Below, one piece after another: positions 44,662 to 52,892 of a DNA stretch of 64,000 nt (the stretch's first letter is position 1; each line of letters begins with the position of its first letter). The notes below the pieces were generated by a model. It did no database searches and had not been told where the DNA came from. It saw nothing but the letters and a program-made list of their open reading frames with translations. The DNA comes from an uncultured Macellibacteroides sp. (GTDB lineage Bacteria > Bacteroidota > Bacteroidia > Bacteroidales > Tannerellaceae): NCBI RefSeq assembly GCF_963667135.1, contig NZ_OY762974.1:3857054-3921053 (forward strand), read 5' to 3'. The translations under genes and the position numbers were made by a program.

Positions 44662-44675
44662 TGACATATGTGTCA
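44662..44675 (-). promoter_or_regulatory. Operator palindrome TGACAnnnnTGTCA upstream of tetR
   Basis: On the minus strand TTTGACACATATGTCAGAC directly continues the -7 box TATATTTG (44674-44681), so a bound repressor would cover the transcript start. It shares 16 of 18 positions with the site before the AraC gene. Confidence 0.7.
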
Positions 44676-44681
44676 AATATA
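44674..44681 (-). promoter_or_regulatory. -7 box TATATTTG of the exporter operon
   Basis: It overlaps the first bases of the operator palindrome. Confidence 0.6.
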
Positions 44682-44705
44682 GTACAAAAAAAAGTTTTCT
44701 TTCAA

Positions 44706-45608
44706 CTACATTGTATATTTTTCTGCAGATTGAATAGAATAAACCAGTGCTGTTCTTTGATAATCGGCAGGAGAAATTCCCACAAGTCTTTTAAAATACT
44801 TTCCGAAGAAACTTGGATTTGGGAAATTAAGCGCGTAGGATACTTCTTTAATCGTATTTTCTGATTTATGAAGGAGGTGTTTGGCATTGTTTACCACTAC
44901 ATCGTTAATCCATTCGTTTGGAGTCATTCCTGTTGTACTTTTTATTATTGAATAGAGATATTTGGGAGAAATACAAAGTTTTTCGGCGTAAAAACTAACT
45001 TGCCTCTGCTCCGATGAATATTGTTTAACGAGCTTAATAAAATTATCGCTTATTCTTATGACCCGAAAAGACTTAACGGCATTACCTGTCGTAGGTATAA
45101 GTGGTTTATTATTATAATATTCATTCATGACGTTTAAAAATAACACTGCCACAAGATTTCTAATTATTTCTATGCTATATAAACCTTTATTATTCGTTAC
45201 CTCATCTTCCATAAGTGAGAATATCTGTTTTGCACGGAGAATTACATTGTCGCCCGGATTGCATTTCACGTAATCCAGAAATAACTTATCTTCTGAAATT
45301 AAACCGTGAAGTTTTAGTGATTCAATAAAAAAAGAAGAAAAGGAGATAAAATATCCCTCAACCTTGTTATTTCCTGGAATCAATCTTAACTCACTTCCTA
45401 ATGCAGAATAAAGCATTGTTCCCTTATTAAGTTCATGCAAATGTCCACTAATCTCTACTGTGAGCGATCCGTCCATTACAAATATAAAACCAAACATTTT
45501 TAATTGCTTAAGCATTGTTTCTCCAGAAATTGGTCCTATCAACTGTAAAAAACAAAAGTCATTGCTTATTCTTGCCAATCCTCTGTTCAAAATCTGTTCT
45601 GTATTCAT
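44706..45608 (-). CDS. AraC-family transcriptional regulator
   Basis: The 300-residue protein has an N-terminal cupin-like sensor region (about 1-160) and a C-terminal double helix-turn-helix AraC domain (about 195-293) ending in the family signature NFPNPSFFGKYFKRLVGISPADYQR. It lies directly upstream of the exporter operon with its own promoter. An operator almost identical to the tetR one suggests that the same repressor controls both, or that AraC and TetR form one circuit. Confidence 0.92.
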   Translation of the reverse strand: MNTEQILNRGLARISNDFCFLQLIGPISGETMLKQLKMFGFIFVMDGSLTVEISGHLHELNKGTMLYSALGSELRLIPGNNKVEGYFISFSSFFIESLKLHGLISEDKLFLDYVKCNPGDNVILRAKQIFSLMEDEVTNNKGLYSIEIIRNLVAVLFLNVMNEYYNNKPLIPTTGNAVKSFRVIRISDNFIKLVKQYSSEQRQVSFYAEKLCISPKYLYSIIKSTTGMTPNEWINDVVVNNAKHLLHKSENTIKEVSYALNFPNPSFFGKYFKRLVGISPADYQRTALVYSIQSAEKYTM

Positions 45609-45656
45609 CGTTTCCTAGTATTACAATATGTTATATACTGTTTAGACTATAATGTC

Positions 45657-45670
45657 TGACACTGGTGTCA
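45657..45670 (-). promoter_or_regulatory. Operator palindrome TGACAnnnnTGTCA upstream of the AraC gene
   Basis: On the minus strand it reads TTTGACACCAGTGTCAGAC and directly continues the -7 box TATCTTTG. Its distance to the start codon is 49 nt, the same as at tetR. Confidence 0.7.
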
Positions 45671-45676
45671 AAGATA
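45669..45676 (-). promoter_or_regulatory. -7 box TATCTTTG of the AraC gene
   Basis: It is an exact TAnnTTTG match overlapping the operator edge. Confidence 0.6.
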
Positions 45677-45748
45677 CATACTAATAGTTGAATATTACAA
45701 CCGCAGACGTATAAAATTAAATATTATTAAACATTGAGCAGGAGAACA

Positions 45749-45805
45749 AAAAAAGGAAGGCCTTCAATCCCTTAACATTGTAAGAAAATGAAGACCTTCC
45801 TTTTT
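45749..45805 (-). terminator. Terminator after the GH43 gene
   Basis: Arms AAAAAGGAAGGcCTTCA / TGAAGaCCTTCCTTTTT enclose a long loop; a T run follows on the minus strand. Confidence 0.7.
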
Positions 45806-45829
45806 ATCAAAATTAGCTAAACCGCGTCT

Positions 45830-46810
45830 TTATTTAATTGGACGGCTCTTTACTCCTTCGAAAGTAATCTTTACAGGATTAATGTGTCCATTTTTATCAA
45901 AAGTCATCTTATCGATACAAGTTACACGATGATCGCGGCCGGTATCATTAAGAGGACGACGATGATAAACAATATAGTAATCGTCTGAACCGGCAACATG
46001 CATTACAGAATGATGACCTGCACCAGTTGCTACCTCAGGATCCTGTTGAAGGATCTTTCCAATGCGCTCAAAAGGTCCAAAAGGAGAATCAGCAATGGCA
46101 TAGGCAACCGAATAGTCAGGTCCACCCCATCCGCCTTCGCTCCACATAAAATAATATTTGCCATTCTTCTTAAACATGAACGGACCTTCTACATACCCCT
46201 TAGGTGTAACTTCCTTAAACATTTGACCGTCTTCGAAGGGAACCAAACCTGTAAAATCGCTGTTAAGCTTCACAATGTTACAATGGCCCCATCCACCATA
46301 ATACATATAGTAGGTACCATCCTTATCATCGTAAAACACAAACTGGTCGATAGGTTGAGCTCCGTTTACTATTTTGTCGATAAGCGGCTTACCTAACAAA
46401 TCCTTATAAGGACCTTCCGGACGATTGGCTATTGATACACCAATACCTCCTACTTCTCCTTCGTGCACATCATTGGCTCCGAAAAACAAATAATACTTTC
46501 CTTCTTTACGAATAACAGAAGGTGCCCACATGGCACGGTTCGCCCACTTAACTTCGGCCGTATCCAGTACAGAAGAATGCTTTTTCCAATTGACAAGATC
46601 TTTGGAAGAAAAGCAATCAAAATAGGTCTGCTTTTCGTACACATCACTCCAGGTAGGATAAATCCAATAGGTATCATCGTAAATAATACCTTCGGGGTCT
46701 GCATACCAACCTTGGAAAACAGGATTACCACTTGAAACAACCGCAGCCGGCTGCTTACATGAGAATAAAGCTCCAGAGAATAAAACACTTAACACAACGT
46801 ACTTTTTCAT
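45830..46810 (-). CDS. Family 43 glycoside hydrolase lipoprotein
   Basis: I used the ATG at 46810 because it begins the lipoprotein signal (MKKYVVLSVLFSGALFSC), giving 326 residues. The five-bladed beta-propeller of GH43 shows the catalytic base in YADPEGIIYDDTYWIYPT, the pKa-modulating Asp in PIDQFVFYDDKDGTYYMYYG, and the acid Glu in YVEGPFMFKKNGKYYFMWS. It should cleave arabinose-, xylose- or galactose-containing glycans at the cell surface. It is a single gene with no SusCD partners nearby. Confidence 0.9.
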   Translation of the reverse strand: MKKYVVLSVLFSGALFSCKQPAAVVSSGNPVFQGWYADPEGIIYDDTYWIYPTWSDVYEKQTYFDCFSSKDLVNWKKHSSVLDTAEVKWANRAMWAPSVIRKEGKYYLFFGANDVHEGEVGGIGVSIANRPEGPYKDLLGKPLIDKIVNGAQPIDQFVFYDDKDGTYYMYYGGWGHCNIVKLNSDFTGLVPFEDGQMFKEVTPKGYVEGPFMFKKNGKYYFMWSEGGWGGPDYSVAYAIADSPFGPFERIGKILQQDPEVATGAGHHSVMHVAGSDDYYIVYHRRPLNDTGRDHRVTCIDKMTFDKNGHINPVKITFEGVKSRPIK

Positions 46811-46854
46811 ATACATATTTAGATAGTAATAATTAGCCAATATCTAAAAGCAAA

Positions 46855-46900
46855 AGAGCGTGTTCACTCATCCAATGAATTGTACGGCGAACACGCTGTT
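46855..46900 (-). terminator. Terminator after the serine ammonia-lyase gene
   Basis: Arms AGCGTGTTC / GAACACGCT are followed by CTTTT on the minus strand, between sdaA and the GH43 gene. Confidence 0.7.
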
Positions 46901-46903
46901 TTT

Positions 46904-48121
46904 TTATAAATTTTTCTTAAAACGATCGTACGGCTTAGCAAGTCCACCTTCCGAAGTCTCTTTATACAGACTTGGCAAGTCGTTTCCTGTCTGACGCATA
47001 ACCTCAACCACCTGATCAAAACTTACACGATGCTTACCGTCAGAGAAAGTAGCGTACGTATTAGCATCAAGGGCACGGGCCGCTGCAAAAGCATTTCGTT
47101 CGATACAAGGAATCTGTACCAGTCCGCAAACAGGATCGCATGTTAAACCCAGGTGATGCTCGAGACCCATTTCTGCAGCATATTCAATCTGTGCAGGAGA
47201 ACCGCCGAAAAGCTGATTGGCAGCAGCAGCAGCCATAGCGCAAGCTACACCAACTTCACCCTGACATCCCACCTCAGCTCCGGAAACAGATGCGTTTGTA
47301 CGAACAACATTACCAAAAAGTCCGGCTGTTGCCATGGCTCTTAAAATACGTGAATCACGAAAATCTCGTGTTTCACGCAAGTGATACAATACAGAAGGTA
47401 AGACTCCGCAAGAACCGCAAGTGGGTGCTGTAACAATTCTGCCTCCGGAAGCATTCTCTTCCGAAACAGCCAATGCATAGGCATAAACCATTCCCCGGCT
47501 CTTTATGTTACTTCCATATCCTTTTGCACGAATAAGATAATTAGATGCTTTTCGCTGAAGACCTAATCCTCCCGGCAATACACCCTCGGCTTCAAGTCCA
47601 CGCAATATTGCTTCCTGCATTACTTTCCAAACTTCATTCAGGTAATCCCAGATATCGGAGTCTTCATGCTGTTCTACATATTCCCAGTAAGCAAATCCTT
47701 TTTTCTCACATAAGTCTTGTATATCGCGGATAGTGTGCAATTCATACACATCCGATGTTTTTAGCTCATTAAAGTCTTCATTAGCCAATGTGCCACCCCC
47801 AATGCTGTATACTTTCCACGAATCTACGCATTCATCTTTTGCGTTAAACGCTTCAAATTTCATGCCATTGGGATGGAAAGGCAGAAACTGCTTAGGTTCC
47901 CAAATAATGGTCGTAGGACAATGGGGCTGCAATTCGCCTAGAATAGCCGTATCGGTCATGTGTCCTTTTCCTGTCGCAGCGAGACTTCCGTATAAGGTAA
48001 CCTGAAAACGAACAGCATCATGCTCTCTTTCCAGAAACATACGCGAAGCCCGAATAGGTCCCATCGTGTGGCTGCTGGAAGGTCCATGACCTATTCTGAA
48101 TATTTGTTTTATTGATTCCAT
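46904..48121 (-). CDS. sdaA: L-serine ammonia-lyase (iron-sulfur type, single chain)
   Basis: The 405-residue enzyme deaminates L-serine to pyruvate. The N-terminal beta domain carries FRIGHGPSSSHTMGPIRA (about 7-24). The alpha domain has the [4Fe-4S] cysteines in TAPTCGSCGVLPSVLYHL, the CDPVCGLVQIPCIERNAFAA segment, and the small-residue-rich region between. The length matches the fused beta-alpha form. It is transcribed with or just after the DUF5009 gene, whose stop is 17 nt upstream. Confidence 0.94.
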   Translation of the reverse strand: MESIKQIFRIGHGPSSSHTMGPIRASRMFLEREHDAVRFQVTLYGSLAATGKGHMTDTAILGELQPHCPTTIIWEPKQFLPFHPNGMKFEAFNAKDECVDSWKVYSIGGGTLANEDFNELKTSDVYELHTIRDIQDLCEKKGFAYWEYVEQHEDSDIWDYLNEVWKVMQEAILRGLEAEGVLPGGLGLQRKASNYLIRAKGYGSNIKSRGMVYAYALAVSEENASGGRIVTAPTCGSCGVLPSVLYHLRETRDFRDSRILRAMATAGLFGNVVRTNASVSGAEVGCQGEVGVACAMAAAAANQLFGGSPAQIEYAAEMGLEHHLGLTCDPVCGLVQIPCIERNAFAAARALDANTYATFSDGKHRVSFDQVVEVMRQTGNDLPSLYKETSEGGLAKPYDRFKKNL

Positions 48122-48138
48122 CTTAAAAATTAATTGCG

Positions 48139-49275
48139 TTATACCTTTAGAAATAGTTTGTGTTTATACATAAGCCACAAAATTACATAAATAACAGATA
48201 CGTTGCAAAGAGAAATTAGCACTGGGTAATAATTTCCAAGATGAGGTTGAAGACCAAAGAAAAGACTTTCGCCAACGCATCTAAAGCTCACTACGTTTGT
48301 GATCATATAGGCTGTTATGGAATTCATCCCGTATACTTTGAACAGGGTCGTATCACGGTTATGTTTTTTGTAATCGATCCACCAGTAAAACAGTGCCATA
48401 AGTAAAAAACAATACCCACTACTCACCAGCACCATCGAACTCGTCCATAGCTTTTTGATAACCGGCATTTGGAAACCCCATAACCAACCAAGAGCAACCA
48501 TGATCAATCCGGCATAAAGCAACCATTTTAGTTTGACTATTTCTGATCGGTTGCTTTTTAGTAATTGTCCGGCAAAAACACCGCTCATCACAGTAACACC
48601 GAAATTAAGACTGCTAAGAATCCAGGTATATCGGTACCAGGGAGCAAACGACCATACGCCATTTTCCCAAGAAACACCATCCCGGAAGCGTCCCAACAAT
48701 GTCCGGTCTATCCATTCGGCCAGGTTACCATCCGGTGTAAAGTTACCTCCGCCAAAACCATCGACTGTAATGAATGTCATTACCGCCCAGTAGATAATCA
48801 GGAACGACCCGGCAAGAATCATTTGATTCATCTGTTTAAGATGAAGAAATGCGAGGGAAGCAATCAGGTATCCCATTGCAATAGATTGCAGCGTATTGGA
48901 ATAAAAAGCAATATTTTGAGAATCGAAAGCCAATAGATTACCCTGACACATCATTCCAAATATCCAAAGTAAAACAACTCGTTTCGCAATTCGGCGATAA
49001 ATCAAAGTCTTGTTCCGTTGTGCTTTGTAACGTGAAAAAGCAAACGGGATAGATACACCCGACATAAAAAGGAAAAGCGGCATCACAAGATCCCAGCTGG
49101 AAAAACCTTTCCACTCCATATGCGTGAAAAACCACATCATTTTATGAAACCACTCACTGTCTATCGCGTTACTAAGCGGGTGAAGCATAGACTCGAGAAC
49201 AACCAAACAAAAAAGATCGAACCCCCGAAGGATGTCCAACGATGCCAAACGCTGAGGCTGAATTAATTTTTCCAT
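48139..49275 (-). CDS. DUF5009/heparan-alpha-glucosaminide N-acetyltransferase-like membrane protein
   Basis: The 378-residue polytopic membrane protein has about ten helices. It begins QRLASLDILRGFDLFCLVVLE, the signature of the HGSNAT/YeiB-like acyltransferase group, with SSWDLVMPLFLFMSGVSIPFAFSRYK in the second helix pair. Such proteins move acetyl groups across the membrane to glucosamine or related sugars; that activity is inferred. A TATATTTG box lies 26 nt upstream. Confidence 0.85.
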   Translation of the reverse strand: MEKLIQPQRLASLDILRGFDLFCLVVLESMLHPLSNAIDSEWFHKMMWFFTHMEWKGFSSWDLVMPLFLFMSGVSIPFAFSRYKAQRNKTLIYRRIAKRVVLLWIFGMMCQGNLLAFDSQNIAFYSNTLQSIAMGYLIASLAFLHLKQMNQMILAGSFLIIYWAVMTFITVDGFGGGNFTPDGNLAEWIDRTLLGRFRDGVSWENGVWSFAPWYRYTWILSSLNFGVTVMSGVFAGQLLKSNRSEIVKLKWLLYAGLIMVALGWLWGFQMPVIKKLWTSSMVLVSSGYCFLLMALFYWWIDYKKHNRDTTLFKVYGMNSITAYMITNVVSFRCVGESLFFGLQPHLGNYYPVLISLCNVSVIYVILWLMYKHKLFLKV

Positions 49276-49300
49276 GTGTATTTTCTAATTTAAGGAACGA

Positions 49301-49308
49301 CAAATATA
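49301..49308 (-). promoter_or_regulatory. -7 box TATATTTG for the DUF5009-sdaA pair
   Basis: It is an exact TAnnTTTG match 26 nt upstream of the ATG. Confidence 0.5.
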
Positions 49309-49339
49309 ATAAAAGTTATTACAGATAACATATTTTTTA

Positions 49340-49347
49340 TACATTTG
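49340..49347 (+). promoter_or_regulatory. -7 box TACATTTG directly before cobQ
   Basis: It is an exact match only 4 nt before the ATG at 49352, implying a leaderless or near-leaderless message. Confidence 0.5.
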
Positions 49348-49351
49348 CTGT

Positions 49352-50836
49352 ATGAAACATCTTAAACCCATTATGTTTGTGGGCACCTGCTCCGATGCAG
49401 GAAAAAGTGTTATAAACACAGCCTTTTGCCGGATCTTTAAACAAGACGGTTATCTACCTGCCCCCTTTAAGGCGCAAAATATGTCGCTCAATTCCTATCC
49501 TACTCCCGAAGGAGGAGAAATAGGTCGTGCTCAGGTTGTACAAGCCGAAGCTGCCGGGGCTATACCTCATACTGATATGAATCCTGTTCTGTTAAAGCCC
49601 ACCAACAATCAAAGTTCGCAGGTAATTTTAAATGGGAAACCCGTTGGGAACCTTTCGGCCTACGAGTATTTTGGAAATCATCTCAGAAAAAACGAACTCT
49701 TCGAAGCAGCCCTGGCTGCCTTTGAACGGTTAAATATAAAATATAATCCGGTTGTACTTGAAGGTGCAGGAAGTATTTCAGAGATTAATCTTCGTGACAG
49801 AGACATTACCAACATGCGGATTGCTATGGCTGTAGGAGCCGACACCTATCTGGTTGCTGATATTGACCGTGGTGGTGTTTTCGGTTCTGTATACGGCACA
49901 ATTATGCTGCTTCGTCCGGAAGAAAAAGCCAGAATAAAGGGAATTATAATTAATAAATTCCGCGGTGATATCCGCCTTTTCCAAGAAGGAAAGCACATGC
50001 TGGAAGAACTTACTGGCATTCCCGTTGTAGGTATCATCCCCTACTATACCGAGATAAAGATAGAGGAGGAAGACTCTGTCGCGCTTGACAGTAAAAATCA
50101 ACAGGCTACCGCAGGCAGAATTAACGTAGCCATTGTTCATCTTAAACGGTTGTCGAACTTCACAGACTTTAATGTGCTGGAAATGGATAAGCGCTTCCAC
50201 ACTTATTACACCGATAATGTGGAAGAGATAGAAAAGGCAGACATAATAATCCTTCCCGGAACAAAAAACACGTTGGGCGATTTACAAATTATCCGGTCCA
50301 ACGGAATATCCGAAGCTATTGTGCGAAGCTATAAGGCCGGAAAGAAAGTAATTGGAATATGCGGAGGTTACCAAATGATGGGTATGCGAATAGAGGATCC
50401 GAATGGGATGGAAGGAGAAATCCCCATGCTCCCGGGGTTAGGACTTTTACCCATGTGTACGGTTATAGAATCCGAAAAAGTTACACAACAAACAAGTTTT
50501 ACATTCCTTGACAAAAAAGACACTTGTTCAGGATATGAAATTCATATGGGGAAAACCTCGCTGCTTCCAAATGTAGCCGATAGCCCTCTTCTGCAAACGG
50601 AAGATGGACGTACTGACGGATATCTTCAAGATAATCATTGCTGGGGAACCTACATGCACGGCATAATGGATAATCCAGTCGTATTGGATTTTCTGGCAGA
50701 GGAACTATCCAAGTCTGGTGATAAATCGTTCGATTATGCTTCCTTTAAGGAAGCACAATACGATAAACTGGCAGCACATATCCGTGCCCATGTAGATCTG
50801 GAGTCTATTTATCGGTCGTTAGAGGGTAATAACTAA
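49352..50836 (+). CDS. cobQ: Cobyric acid synthase (adenosylcobyric acid amidating)
   Basis: The 494-residue enzyme amidates four side chains of adenosylcobyrinic a,c-diamide using ATP and glutamine. The N-terminal P-loop-like region is IMFVGTCSDAGKSVINTAFCRIF, followed by the family hallmark FKAQNMSLNSY. The C-terminal glutaminase has the nucleophile Cys in VIGICGGYQMMG (about 330-341) and the catalytic His in GTYMHGIMDNP. No other cobalamin gene lies in the window, so it is separate from the main pathway cluster here. Its stop overlaps the convergent NusG-like gene. Confidence 0.95.
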   Translation: MKHLKPIMFVGTCSDAGKSVINTAFCRIFKQDGYLPAPFKAQNMSLNSYPTPEGGEIGRAQVVQAEAAGAIPHTDMNPVLLKPTNNQSSQVILNGKPVGNLSAYEYFGNHLRKNELFEAALAAFERLNIKYNPVVLEGAGSISEINLRDRDITNMRIAMAVGADTYLVADIDRGGVFGSVYGTIMLLRPEEKARIKGIIINKFRGDIRLFQEGKHMLEELTGIPVVGIIPYYTEIKIEEEDSVALDSKNQQATAGRINVAIVHLKRLSNFTDFNVLEMDKRFHTYYTDNVEEIEKADIIILPGTKNTLGDLQIIRSNGISEAIVRSYKAGKKVIGICGGYQMMGMRIEDPNGMEGEIPMLPGLGLLPMCTVIESEKVTQQTSFTFLDKKDTCSGYEIHMGKTSLLPNVADSPLLQTEDGRTDGYLQDNHCWGTYMHGIMDNPVVLDFLAEELSKSGDKSFDYASFKEAQYDKLAAHIRAHVDLESIYRSLEGNN

Positions 50837-51329
50837 AGCCGGGTAGTTCGGGTTACTGTTTCCAGCTTAACACAAACTGTAGCACTTAGCTGTTCCAGAC
50901 TTAATACTAAATGAGTTTTGTTGATTTGCATAACAGTACCAGTAACCCCCTTCATTGCACCGCAAAGAATTTCCACTTCTTCACCTGAACACAAAGGATG
51001 AGCTTCAGCCTCAATAAGGAATTTTTTAATGGCATCAATTTCCTCCTCTCTTACTATGGCGGGTTTACCATCGTATAAACGATACGCACCACACCGTATA
51101 TCCGGATCAGGGAGCGAAGAACAGTTTCAGTGCAGTAAACAAATATGTAGGAATTAAACAACGGAACATCAACGAGTTTTACCCGGTCCGACCATACTCG
51201 TGGCGAACGATGTAAAGGAAGCCAACAGGTTACACCTTCCTTATCAATCCTTTCTTTCACCTGTTTTTCTGCACGTGGAAACGTGTATAAAACATACCAA
51301 TTAGTATCTTTAGGGCTCATATCTTTCAT
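50833..51329 (-). pseudogene. UpxY-like NusG-family antiterminator, frameshifted
   Basis: The 5' frame encodes 91 residues with the NusG N-terminal domain (NWYVLYTFPRAEKQVKERIDKEG ... LPLHRSPRVWSDRVK ... VPLFNSYIFV) and stops at 51054. A second frame, one base shifted, continues directly as DGKPAIVREEEIDAI and ends with the KOW domain (SGEEVEILCGAMKGVTGTVM) at the TAG at 50833-50835. Joining them needs one extra base near 51073-51078 and restores a 166-residue protein of normal length. UpxY factors prevent early termination of capsule operons in Bacteroides. Here no capsule operon lies downstream. Confidence 0.8.
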
Positions 51330-51442
51330 TGTTTATTAGTGTTCTAAAATACAAAGTAAATCTAAATAATTGATTTTACATGGTATTTAATTGATTTTTT
51401 TGTAGTATTGCACATTGTTAATAAAAATCCAATAATAAACAG

Positions 51443-52765
51443 ATGAATAGACGTAATTTCCTGCAAAAATCAGCTTTTACCGCAGCCGGAATAGGTATGG
51501 CACCTCTCTTTGGCTCATCTTACCAATCGATATACGGACAAACAGCACCAAGCAATAAAGTAAAAGTAGGCTTGATTGGTTGTAGAAGCCAGGGATGGTC
51601 AAACCTAAATACATTCCTTCAGTATCCCGAAGTTGAATGCGTAGCTCTTTGTGATATTGACGACGAATGGCTGAATAAAAGAGCAGACGATGTATTTAAA
51701 AAAACAGGTAAAAAAGTAAAGAACTGCTATAAGGACTGGCGCAAACTTATTGATAACAAGGATGTTGATGTAGTAATTATCGGCACGCCCGATCACTGGC
51801 ACTGTCTACCTTTAGTTTACGCTTGTCAGGCGGGTAAAGATGTGTTTGTGGAAAAACCCCTTGCAAATACCATCGAAGAATGTAATCTGATGGTAAAAGC
51901 TGCACGCAAATACGACCGTGTTGTACAGGTCGGACAATGGCAACGTAGCGACCCTCACTGGAACGAAGCAGCCAATTATTTGAAAGCAGGGAATATCGGA
52001 CGTATCCGTACCGTAAAGGTTTGGGCATACCAGGACGGGAAACCTACCCTTCCTGTAATACCTGACAGTCCTGTGCCGGCTGGAGTTGATTACGACATGT
52101 GGCTTGGTCCGGCTCCAAAACGACCGTTCAATACGTATCGCTTTCATTACAACTTCCGGTTCTTTTGGGATTACGCCGGCGGATTGATGTCCGACTGGGG
52201 TGTACACCTTTTAGACTATGCTTTGGAAGGGATGGGTGCAGATCTTCCCACATCCATTTTATCCAGCGGAGGTAAATTTGCCTACCCCAACGACGCTATG
52301 GAAACACCAGATACTCTGATGGCGACTTATGCGTATAAGAACTTCAATATAATATGGGATCACGCATGCGGAATAAGTCATGGACTTTACGGACGTAAGG
52401 AAGGGCTTGCTTTCTTCGGCGAAAACGGCACCTTGGTTCTCGATAGAGCTGGCTGGGAAGTTATTCCAGAAGTTTCCAACAAAATAGCCCGCATGGATGC
52501 GGTTCCATTCAAAAAAGGTGAAGGTAAAGGCTTGTATAACCACGTAGGAAATATGCTTGAATGTATAAAAACCCGTGAATTACCAAATGCAGATGTCGCC
52601 ATCGGTGCCAAAGTTGCCAAGATGTCGCACCTTGCAAATATTTCCAGCCGTGTAGGAAGGGGATTGGTTTGGGACGATGCAAACAGCCTGTTCGTTAACG
52701 ATCCTAAAGCAACTGCATTTGTTAAGGCACACTACAGAGATCCCTGGAAATTGCCTGTTTTATAA
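51443..52765 (+). CDS. Tat-exported Gfo/Idh/MocA-family oxidoreductase
   Basis: The 440-residue protein opens with a twin-arginine signal (MNRRNFLQKSAFTAAGIGMAP). It has a Rossmann NAD(P)-binding domain (KVKVGLIGCRSQG at about 34-46) and the family EKP motif in VFVEKPLANT (about 136). The C-terminal domain has the catalytic region WGVHLLDYALEG. Exported members of this family in Bacteroidota are associated with glycoside or sugar oxidation; the substrate is unknown. The 60-bp palindrome that follows probably terminates it. Confidence 0.9.
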   Translation: MNRRNFLQKSAFTAAGIGMAPLFGSSYQSIYGQTAPSNKVKVGLIGCRSQGWSNLNTFLQYPEVECVALCDIDDEWLNKRADDVFKKTGKKVKNCYKDWRKLIDNKDVDVVIIGTPDHWHCLPLVYACQAGKDVFVEKPLANTIEECNLMVKAARKYDRVVQVGQWQRSDPHWNEAANYLKAGNIGRIRTVKVWAYQDGKPTLPVIPDSPVPAGVDYDMWLGPAPKRPFNTYRFHYNFRFFWDYAGGLMSDWGVHLLDYALEGMGADLPTSILSSGGKFAYPNDAMETPDTLMATYAYKNFNIIWDHACGISHGLYGRKEGLAFFGENGTLVLDRAGWEVIPEVSNKIARMDAVPFKKGEGKGLYNHVGNMLECIKTRELPNADVAIGAKVAKMSHLANISSRVGRGLVWDDANSLFVNDPKATAFVKAHYRDPWKLPVL

Positions 52766-52795
52766 CCTCATCAATGTGACTGACGGTTCTCATAT

Positions 52796-52855
52796 CTTTT
52801 AATGGAAAAGGTCGTTAACTTTTATATAAAAGTTAACGACCTTTTCCATTAAAAG
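52796..52855. terminator. 60-bp perfect palindrome, likely bidirectional terminator
   Basis: The 30-nt arms pair at every position around the centre TATA, from CTTTTAATGG at the left edge to CCATTAAAAG at the right edge. It lies between two convergent genes, 30 nt past the oxidoreductase stop and 37 nt past the dapA stop. Confidence 0.8.
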
Positions 52856-52892
52856 TATACTGATTCATAATAAAATCAGCACTCTATTTAAA

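Noticed and set aside
49309-49352. Cobalamin riboswitch upstream of cobQ
   Set aside because: Only about 40 nt separate the divergent promoter from the cobQ start and the promoter box abuts the ATG, leaving no room for a riboswitch.
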